Part shown: positions 1 through 5,794 of the stretch, piece by piece | How the letters are laid out: each line of letters begins with the position of its first letter | How positions within the stretch are numbered: position 1 is the stretch's first letter | Assembly: GCA_026193155.1 (NCBI GenBank) | Contig: JAPHSI010000230.1 | Coordinates: forward strand, 1 to 10,497 | Direction of reading: 5' to 3' | Length of the DNA stretch: 10,497 nucleotides | DNA from: Sulfurimonadaceae bacterium | Lineage (GTDB): Bacteria; Campylobacterota; Campylobacteria; Campylobacterales; Sulfurimonadaceae | The notes under the pieces: model-generated | The model's input: only the letters and a program-made list of their open reading frames with translations | Databases searched by the model: none | Told to the model about the DNA's origin: nothing | Position numbers and translations under genes: made by a program

Positions 1-45
1 TTAAGTGAAGAAAAAGCTAGCTTAGAGTTGGAGATAAAATGGTAA
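1..45 (+). CDS. C-terminal end of upstream T2SS gene, probably gspM (partial)
   Basis: Frame 1 is open from the window edge and ends in TAA at 43-45, giving the last 14 residues LSEEKASLELEIKW. The next gene starts at 39 inside it, a 7-nt overlap like the other junctions of this operon, which supports real coding. The fragment is too short for family assignment. Position just before a GspN-like gene makes GspM the natural guess by conserved order, but this is inference only. Confidence 0.5.
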   Translation, partial: LSEEKASLELEIKW

Positions 46-569
46 AAATAGCTAAATTTTTAGCCTATAGTATTTTTTTTATTTTGGCTCTTATGTATTT
101 TACTCCAAAGGTAGCATTGTATTATTTTGCAGAGACCCAGCTAAAACCGTATGGAGTCATCATGACTGATGAGAGTGTTAGTGATAATGGCTTTACCTTT
201 GGAATAAAAGATGCAGTAGTTACTTTTAAAGCTATAGAAAGTGCTACTGTAAAGGATACTAATATTGCATTGTTTGGTTTGTATAATAAAGTAAAACTAA
301 AGGATATAACTCTTGCATCTACGGCAGCTTCTTTTGTACCTACAGATGTAAAAAATGTAGATATATCATACTCCATATTTAATCCTCTCAATATTATTGC
401 TGTATCTGAGGGTGGTTTTGGAGAAGCTAAAGTTGAAGTAAATTTATTAGATAGAAAACTATATCTTAAGCTTGAACCATCCAAAGTAATGAATAAAAAA
501 TATAGAAATACCTTAAGAAACTTGAAAAAATCAAAAGATGGAGGATACGAATATGCAAAAACTTTCTAA
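39..569 (+). CDS. GspN-like type II secretion inner-membrane protein
   Basis: 176 aa with one N-terminal membrane segment (about residues 7-28) and a mostly beta-rich remainder, expected to lie in the periplasm. Topology, the 'GVxMxxxxVSDNGFTFGIKDAxV' style opening (residues 39-61) and position immediately before gspC fit the T2SS protein N family, a poorly understood accessory of the inner-membrane platform that is absent from many systems. The protein is shorter than typical GspN (about 250 aa), so the match rests on topology and context rather than a diagnostic motif. The start is supported by GGAG at 30-33, 5 nt before the ATG. It overlaps the preceding reading frame by 7 nt and gspC by 17 nt. 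It could instead be a lineage-specific GspL/GspM-like platform component. Confidence 0.6.
   Translation: MVKIAKFLAYSIFFILALMYFTPKVALYYFAETQLKPYGVIMTDESVSDNGFTFGIKDAVVTFKAIESATVKDTNIALFGLYNKVKLKDITLASTAASFVPTDVKNVDISYSIFNPLNIIAVSEGGFGEAKVEVNLLDRKLYLKLEPSKVMNKKYRNTLRNLKKSKDGGYEYAKTF
540..544 (+). promoter_or_regulatory. Ribosome binding site fixing the gspC start
   Basis: GGAGG lies 8 nt before the ATG at 553. The longer in-frame ATG at 538 has only A-rich sequence upstream and overlaps this site, so 553 is the better start and removes five residues (MEDTN) from the longest reading frame. Confidence 0.75.
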
Positions 570-1377
570 TTCTTCCATCTTAAAAATTATAAGCAGGCTT
601 TTAATCCTCTTGGTTGTAGCCAAGGTTATATCACTAGTAGTTTTATATTTACTTCCAAGTGACGGAGTCGAGCTTAGTGTAGAAGAATCTTACCAGCCAA
701 AATATCAAAGAGTTGATTTTAAAAATATGTTGAGTACTGCACAAAAGGTACAAACAGTTAAAAAAGAGCTTGTTCAAAGTGGTGTTAGTATGACAAACAT
801 GATTTTAAAAGGGCTTTATGGGACTAAAGACAGTGGTTTTATAATAGTAGCTTTAAAATCAAAACCTAAAAAGACCACCATAGTTGAAAAAGGTGATGTG
901 TATGAGGGATATACACTTGTAGCAATTGAAAAAAAATCAGCAATATTTACAAAAAACTCAACCAAATATACTCTTAATTTAGAGGATTCAAAAGTTGTCT
1001 CAAAACATGTAAAATCAAAAGCAAAAAAGAATAAAAATAATGAAGAGAGTGAAGAAATAAGCCAAAAAATTGTTAGCAAGAGTGATATTGAGCATTATGC
1101 GAAAAATCCAAAAGAGATTTGGAAAGAGATATCTATTGTTGAAGTTAAAGACGGTAAAAATATAAAAGGTTTTAAAGTGACTAGAATTGCAGCAAACTCA
1201 AAAATGGCAACTTTGGGACTTAAAAAGAATGATATTATTATAAAAGCTAATAATGTTGTGCTAAAATCATATAGAGATGCATTAAATATCTACACAAAAA
1301 TAAAAGATATAGATTTAGTACAGATTGTAGTAATCCGTGATGGAGTTGAAAAGGAGATAGTATATGAGATTAATTAA
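553..1377 (+). CDS. gspC: Type II secretion system protein GspC (HR and PDZ domains)
   Basis: 274 aa from the chosen ATG at 553. GspC spans the inner membrane and links the inner-membrane platform to the secretin through its periplasmic HR domain. Visible parts: a short cytoplasmic end, one membrane helix (about residues 12-34), an HR-like beta domain (about 80-143, with LKGLYGTKDSGFIIVA and later GYTLVAIEKK), a Lys/Glu-rich linker (about 150-170), then a block HYAKNPKEIWKEI followed by a PDZ fold (about 200-270, with GFKVTRIAANSKMATLGLKKND and VIRDGVEKEIVYEI). This is the full GspC architecture and supports T2SS over a type IV pilus operon. It overlaps gspN by 17 nt and gspD by 14 nt, indicating coupled translation. 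Confidence 0.85.
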   Translation: MQKLSNSSILKIISRLLILLVVAKVISLVVLYLLPSDGVELSVEESYQPKYQRVDFKNMLSTAQKVQTVKKELVQSGVSMTNMILKGLYGTKDSGFIIVALKSKPKKTTIVEKGDVYEGYTLVAIEKKSAIFTKNSTKYTLNLEDSKVVSKHVKSKAKKNKNNEESEEISQKIVSKSDIEHYAKNPKEIWKEISIVEVKDGKNIKGFKVTRIAANSKMATLGLKKNDIIIKANNVVLKSYRDALNIYTKIKDIDLVQIVVIRDGVEKEIVYEIN

Positions 1378-3271
1378 ATCATTATTTATAAGCTTGCTTT
1401 TAGTGGTAAGCCTGCAAGCAAGACAAGAGGTAAATATAAACTTCTCTGATTTAGAGATTAAAGACTTTATAAAACTTGTTTCAAAAATTACAAATAAAAA
1501 TATATTGATTAATCATAATATAAACGGTTCGGTAGACTTGATTAGTACAGCTCCTATTTATGATGATGAACTTATGGATGTTTTAATATCCGTGTTAGAA
1601 TCAAAGGGTTATACATTAACTCAAAACGGTTCAATTTTAGAGGTTGTACGCTCTGTAGATGCAGCAAAACATAATGCAAAAGTGATAAAAAAAGGAAAAC
1701 GCACAAACGGTGCATTTATGGTCACTCAAAGTATAAAAATAGATGGCGAAAATGTTGACATCGTTGCAGCTAAAATTCGCTACCTCATATCTAAAACAGC
1801 TAAGCTTATGACTATGAAAGAATCAAATATGATTCTTATTACAGATTATCCGGATAATATAGAAACTATAAAAAAAGTTCTTAAAGATATAGTTGAAAAC
1901 TCTAGTGCCATTGTTAGAGTTATATCTGTAAAAAATGCAGAAGCAAAAACAATAAAAACTAAACTTGACAAAATTACAAAGTCACTTTTTAATGAAAAAA
2001 TAGCAGCCCAAAAAGTTGAAATAGTATTAGATGAAAATACCAACTCTCTAGTACTTGTCGGTATAAACGAAAATGTTAAGATAGTTGAAGGGCTTATATC
2101 AACCTTAGATGTAGAATCAAACACTGCCAATAATAGAGTACAAATTTTTTCACTAAAAAATTCAGATGCTACTTCAGTATTAAAAAGTCTCACCGAAATA
2201 GTCTCGAAACAAACATATAAAGACCCTAGCATGAAACCAAATATAAGTGCTACAGATGAGATAAACGCCATAATTGCAGTTGGTGATCCACTAATATTAA
2301 AGGGGATTAAGCATATAATAGATGAGCTTGATAAGGAAAAATATCAAGTTTATGTACAGGCTAGAATAATAGAAATAAATAAAAATGATGCTGAAAATTT
2401 AGGAATAAAGTATGGTTTTGATGGAGGTACACTTACTTCAAGCGGACTTTATTCTTTTGCTAGTAACTTTGGTGGTGCTGCTGTAACTGGTACTGTTGGT
2501 ACTGGACTGGTAAGTTCAATTACAGGTTCAAGCTTTGGGATAGGAGATTCAGCTTTTGCTTTAGGTGCAGCGATAGATTTTCTTGAAGATAATGGAGCTA
2601 GTAAATCAATATCTAATCCATCTATTTTATGTGTAAATAATCAAGAGTCTTCTATATATGTAGGTAAGACTATATCTATATCAAGTGGTTCAACAAATAA
2701 TGCCGTGTCTGGAATAACGCAAAATTTTAAACGTGAAGATGTCGGATTAACATTAAAAATAAAACCTCGTGTATCATCAGAAGATAAAGTTACCTTAAAT
2801 GTAGAAACTATTTTGGAAAATGTACTAGATGATGGAAGTAATAATGCAACTGGTCAACCTGTAACTTCAAAGCAAGAGGTTAAGACTCAAGCTATACTTC
2901 GTCATGGTGAGAGTATTATTGTCGGTGGACTGGTTAAAAGTTATGATAGAGAGACAAGAAGTCAAATTCCTTTACTGGGTGATATACCATGGTTGGGAGA
3001 TATGTTGTTTGCTTCTACAAATACTACCAATGAGCAAGATAACTTAGTTGTTATTCTAACTCCATATGTTGTTAGTAACTCTGAAAAGCTTTCAAAATTG
3101 CAAAAAGATTTAGGTATTATTGAAAAATTACAACGTAAATATAATCTAGAAGTTTTCAAAAAAATCAAAACAAAAGGTTTTGACTCAAATACTACTTTAA
3201 ATAATGAATCATCTTTGAAAAAGGATGAAGTTAAAGCTATGAGCCAAGAAGAGTTACAGGGGATAAAATAG
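1364..3271 (+). CDS. gspD: Type II secretion system secretin GspD
   Basis: 635 aa outer-membrane secretin, which forms the ring-shaped exit channel. A Sec signal peptide (about residues 1-19, ending LQA) is followed by an N0 domain (about 22-98), three KH-like N1-N3 domains (about 115-325), and the C-terminal secretin barrel (about 327-572). The barrel holds the hallmark segment GGLVKSYDRETRSQIPLLGD, then IPWLGDMLF and VVILTPYVV (521-570). A Gly/Thr/Ser-rich stretch (about 364-396) is where gate residues fall in the family. The last ~65 residues are charged and helical, the place of the pilotin-binding S region, though no pilotin is seen here. AAGGAG at 1351-1356 sits 7 nt before the ATG. The stop overlaps the gspE GTG by one base. 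Confidence 0.95.
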   Translation: MRLIKSLFISLLLVVSLQARQEVNINFSDLEIKDFIKLVSKITNKNILINHNINGSVDLISTAPIYDDELMDVLISVLESKGYTLTQNGSILEVVRSVDAAKHNAKVIKKGKRTNGAFMVTQSIKIDGENVDIVAAKIRYLISKTAKLMTMKESNMILITDYPDNIETIKKVLKDIVENSSAIVRVISVKNAEAKTIKTKLDKITKSLFNEKIAAQKVEIVLDENTNSLVLVGINENVKIVEGLISTLDVESNTANNRVQIFSLKNSDATSVLKSLTEIVSKQTYKDPSMKPNISATDEINAIIAVGDPLILKGIKHIIDELDKEKYQVYVQARIIEINKNDAENLGIKYGFDGGTLTSSGLYSFASNFGGAAVTGTVGTGLVSSITGSSFGIGDSAFALGAAIDFLEDNGASKSISNPSILCVNNQESSIYVGKTISISSGSTNNAVSGITQNFKREDVGLTLKIKPRVSSEDKVTLNVETILENVLDDGSNNATGQPVTSKQEVKTQAILRHGESIIVGGLVKSYDRETRSQIPLLGDIPWLGDMLFASTNTTNEQDNLVVILTPYVVSNSEKLSKLQKDLGIIEKLQRKYNLEVFKKIKTKGFDSNTTLNNESSLKKDEVKAMSQEELQGIK

Positions 3272-4791
3272 TGATAAAGCTTGAACCGTTACACGATTTA
3301 AAATTAGAAGTTTATGAAGTTGAAGGTTTAGAGACTGAACTTCTTAGAAAAAACTATCTACTTTTTTCTCTTATAGAAGATGAAGTAACGGCTTTAACTT
3401 CAGAGCGCTATATGGTAGAAGCGACAAACTTTTACTCAAAATTAACTACAAAATATCCATTTAAACTTCTTGATGAAGACTCATTTGATCAACTATACAA
3501 CCGCTTCTTGGAACTCCGCACGGATAAAGCTATAGAGACTATGAAAGAAGATAGTGCAAATTCTGAGGATGAAGAGGAAGATATCTCTCTTACCGATTTT
3601 TTACGCACTAGCAGTGATATTTTAACAAGTGAAGAATCAGCACCGATTATTAAGTTTGTTAATGCACTTTTTTATCAAGCCGTAAAGAAAAAAGTGTCGG
3701 ATATTCATATTGAAGTCGGTGAGAATAAAGGTGAAGTACGTTTTAGAATAGATGGAATGCTTAGCAAAAATGCAGACTTAGAGAAAAAAGTCGTAAGTTT
3801 GATAGTTAGTCGCATTAAGGTTATCTCTAACTTGGACATATCTGAAAAACGTATACCGCAAGATGGACGAACGCAGATAAAAATAGCAGGAGAAACTTTA
3901 GATATTCGTGTATCTATACTTCCAACTTTTTATGGTGAACGTGTGGTTATGAGGTTACTTATGCAAAGTAGTCAGATACCTCAGATAACTGAGCTTGGAT
4001 TTGATGAAGCAATTATAGGAGATGTAAGAAAACTTCTTCGTTCATCTCATGGAATCATCCTTGTAACTGGTCCTACGGGTTCTGGTAAAACAACCTCTCT
4101 TCACTCTTTTTTACGTGAAGTTGAAAGTCCTGAAAAAAATCTTATCACTGTCGAAGACCCGGTTGAGTACAAGTCTGATAGTATTTCGCAAATTCAAGTA
4201 AATGAAAAAGTTGGGCTTACTTTTGCATCTGCACTTCGCTCGATTTTAAGACAAGACCCTGATGTTATTATGATTGGTGAGATTCGTGATGAAGAGACGG
4301 CAAACATAGCTGTTCGTGCAGCATTAACAGGTCACTTGGTTTTCTCAACTCTTCACACAAACTCTGCAGCTGCAACAATCTCACGTTTAGCTGATATGGG
4401 TATTGAACCGTTTTTGATTTCATCATCACTTCTTGGAATTTTAGCTCAAAGACTTGTTCGTGTACTTTGTGAAGATTGTAAGGAAGAAGATGTCTTGGCT
4501 GAGAATTTTGCCGAGGATTATAATCTGCCTCGCGATGCTAAGATTTATAAAGCCTGTGGATGCAGGAGTTGTGGATATAGTGGTTATGCAGGAAGACGTT
4601 CTATCGGTGAGCTTCTTATTATGGAAGATAAAGTAAAAGACCTTTTAAAGACCACAACAGATGAGCATACTATAAAAACAGCATTGGAAAAAGATGGTTT
4701 ACGTACTATAGCCAGCCAACTCTCAAAAATGCTTTTAGAGGGTAAGACATCTTTGGACGAAGCTATAAGAATCGGTTTAGGACATGGTTAA
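3271..4791 (+). CDS. gspE: Type II secretion ATPase GspE
   Basis: 506 aa cytoplasmic hexameric ATPase that powers pseudopilus assembly. Seen in order: a short, divergent N-terminal region with an acidic linker (about 93-105), the N2E-like domain (DIHIEVGENKGEVRFRIDG, 144-162), Walker A GPTGSGKT (267-274), the Asp box LITVEDPVEY (291-300), Walker B DVIMIGEIRD (331-340), the His box (HLVFSTLHTNSA, 355-366), and a zinc-binding pair CEDC (400-403) and CRSC (431-434), typical of GspE/PilB rather than PilT. The start is GTG at 3271, backed by AGGGGA at 3258-3263 (spacing 7) and by the TAGTG junction with gspD. It ends in a TAATG junction with the next gene. The zinc motif is shared with PilB, but the neighbours gspC and gspD place it in T2SS. 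Confidence 0.95.
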   Translation: MIKLEPLHDLKLEVYEVEGLETELLRKNYLLFSLIEDEVTALTSERYMVEATNFYSKLTTKYPFKLLDEDSFDQLYNRFLELRTDKAIETMKEDSANSEDEEEDISLTDFLRTSSDILTSEESAPIIKFVNALFYQAVKKKVSDIHIEVGENKGEVRFRIDGMLSKNADLEKKVVSLIVSRIKVISNLDISEKRIPQDGRTQIKIAGETLDIRVSILPTFYGERVVMRLLMQSSQIPQITELGFDEAIIGDVRKLLRSSHGIILVTGPTGSGKTTSLHSFLREVESPEKNLITVEDPVEYKSDSISQIQVNEKVGLTFASALRSILRQDPDVIMIGEIRDEETANIAVRAALTGHLVFSTLHTNSAAATISRLADMGIEPFLISSSLLGILAQRLVRVLCEDCKEEDVLAENFAEDYNLPRDAKIYKACGCRSCGYSGYAGRRSIGELLIMEDKVKDLLKTTTDEHTIKTALEKDGLRTIASQLSKMLLEGKTSLDEAIRIGLGHG

Positions 4792-5276
4792 TGTATTGCT
4801 CGAAGAGTACGTGCGGATCTATTTTGAGCTCCCGTAAACATTTTTTAAAAAAAAATGTTTCATACGCTCAATCCGCACGCAATGCATTTACCCTAATCGA
4901 AGTTATGATAGCCGTTATGATAATCTCTGTGGTTATCGGTGCTATTCTTCAGATGCGTGGAAATTCGAGTTTTATATATGAGAAGATAGAGCAAAATTCA
5001 AAAATAAATCAATATTTATCTTTTTTTATATCTAACAAAGACTACGGTTTAGAGAAAAAAAGTACAACTATGAAAAACTTGTGTGAAGAGTTTGAACTAG
5101 ACAGTGAACTTAGACGAGAATTCTCATCTGTTAAATTAAACATAGACTATAAAAAATCAGATATTATAGATATGAGTGAATTTGATGAGGGCTCAGAACT
5201 GGTAATTGAAACAGGACGTACAATTTTAAATATAAATGACTCAACTGCATCCCTAATTAGAATTAGGATTCCATAG
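4791..5276 (+). CDS. gspI: GspI-like type II secretion minor pseudopilin with unusually long leader
   Basis: 161 aa. The class III prepilin signature AFTLIEVMIAVMIISVVIGA starts at residue 32, with cleavage expected between Ala32 and Phe33 and the conserved Glu at +5 (E37). Residues 33-54 form the hydrophobic helix, followed by a small globular domain. The EVMIA form of the helix and the position before a GspJ-like gene suggest GspI, a minor pseudopilin of the tip complex. The assignment among H/I/J is by resemblance. The start ATG overlaps the gspE stop (TAATG), with AGGA at 4779-4782 (spacing 8). No better start lies nearer the signature: only a TTG at 4824, without a ribosome site. The 32-residue leader is mostly encoded by a palindromic element (4809-4880), whereas the next pseudopilin needs only four leader residues. 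Confidence 0.75.
   Translation: MYCSKSTCGSILSSRKHFLKKNVSYAQSARNAFTLIEVMIAVMIISVVIGAILQMRGNSSFIYEKIEQNSKINQYLSFFISNKDYGLEKKSTTMKNLCEEFELDSELRREFSSVKLNIDYKKSDIIDMSEFDEGSELVIETGRTILNINDSTASLIRIRIP
4809..4880. repeat. In-frame palindromic element within the gspI leader
   Basis: Three nested inverted repeats share one centre. The outer stem CGTGCGGAT (4810-4818) pairs with ATCCGCACG (4871-4879), the middle TGAGC (4825-4829) with GCTCA (4866-4870), and the inner AAACATTTTTT (4836-4846) with AAAAAATGTTT (4850-4860), around a 3-nt loop. The unit spans exactly 24 codons (residues 7-30 of the pseudopilin) with no stop. The GC-rich outer stem stands out from the AT-rich surroundings. It looks like an interspersed palindromic repeat captured as coding sequence, or a structured mRNA element. 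No flanking target duplication is obvious. Confidence 0.75.
5252..5268 (+). promoter_or_regulatory. Hairpin covering the gspJ ribosome binding site
   Basis: CCTAAT (5252-5257) can pair with ATTAGG (5262-5267) around the loop TAGA. This places most of the gspJ Shine-Dalgarno AGGA (5265-5268) in the stem. Ribosomes finishing gspI would melt it, giving translational coupling. The stem is only 6 bp and AT-rich, so the effect is uncertain. Confidence 0.3.
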
Positions 5277-5782
5277 TGCGTAGAGCCTTTACCTTAATTG
5301 AACTTCTTATCTCAATTACTATACTCTCTATCTTAATGATAGCACTATATAAAGCTTATGATGCATTAAACATCTCTAATGATATATATAAAGACAAATC
5401 GAAATCAATAAAGTCGGTAGAATTAAAAAAAAGAACTATATACTTAGATTTCGCCCTATCTTTTAAAGGTAGTTTTAAACAACTTGACCAAGATACCAAG
5501 AAGGATATTGTTACATTTCAAAGCTCAAACTCCATTCATAAAAGATACAATCCTTATATAACCTATCTTGTAAAGAATCAAAAATTATATAGAGTCGAGT
5601 CTTTACAAAAAGTATCTGAATATCCTTTTATCTCAGATATCATAGCTGATGTAGATGAGTTGGGAGAGGTGAAAAAGTTTAAAGTATTTAAATCTAAGGA
5701 ACAAGTATCATATCTTATTGATGCAAGATTTAAAGATGAAAATAATATACTATTAAAGGTAAAAGTTTTAAACGAGATATAA
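5276..5782 (+). CDS. gspJ: GspJ-like type II secretion minor pseudopilin
   Basis: 168 aa starting with the prepilin signature MRRAFTLIELLISITILSIL: a four-residue leader with cleavage expected between Ala4 and Phe5, and Glu at +5 (E9). The hydrophobic helix is followed by YKAYDAL (25-31), close to the Y-x-A-x-D-A-L that typically follows the GspJ helix, then a beta-rich domain (about 70-166). GspJ joins GspI and GspK at the pseudopilus tip. The start is GTG at 5276, overlapping the previous stop by one base, with AGGA at 5265-5268 (spacing 7). That ribosome site lies in the 3' arm of a small hairpin inside gspI. It is the last T2SS gene here, and the hydrogenase genes follow after 12 nt. Confidence 0.75.
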   Translation: MRRAFTLIELLISITILSILMIALYKAYDALNISNDIYKDKSKSIKSVELKKRTIYLDFALSFKGSFKQLDQDTKKDIVTFQSSNSIHKRYNPYITYLVKNQKLYRVESLQKVSEYPFISDIIADVDELGEVKKFKVFKSKEQVSYLIDARFKDENNILLKVKVLNEI

Positions 5783-5794
5783 CAAGGTGTCGTT

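Noticed and set aside
122..484. 120-codon open frame on the - strand inside the gspN-like gene
   Set aside because: Fully antisense to a frame with a ribosome site, membrane helix and operon overlaps. Its Ser/Thr-rich composition is typical of a mirror frame.
4836..4860. Inner stem of the gspI palindrome as a Rho-independent terminator
   Set aside because: The inner stem is AT-only apart from one pair, and no U-tract follows the GC-rich outer stem. It also lies inside a coupled coding region.
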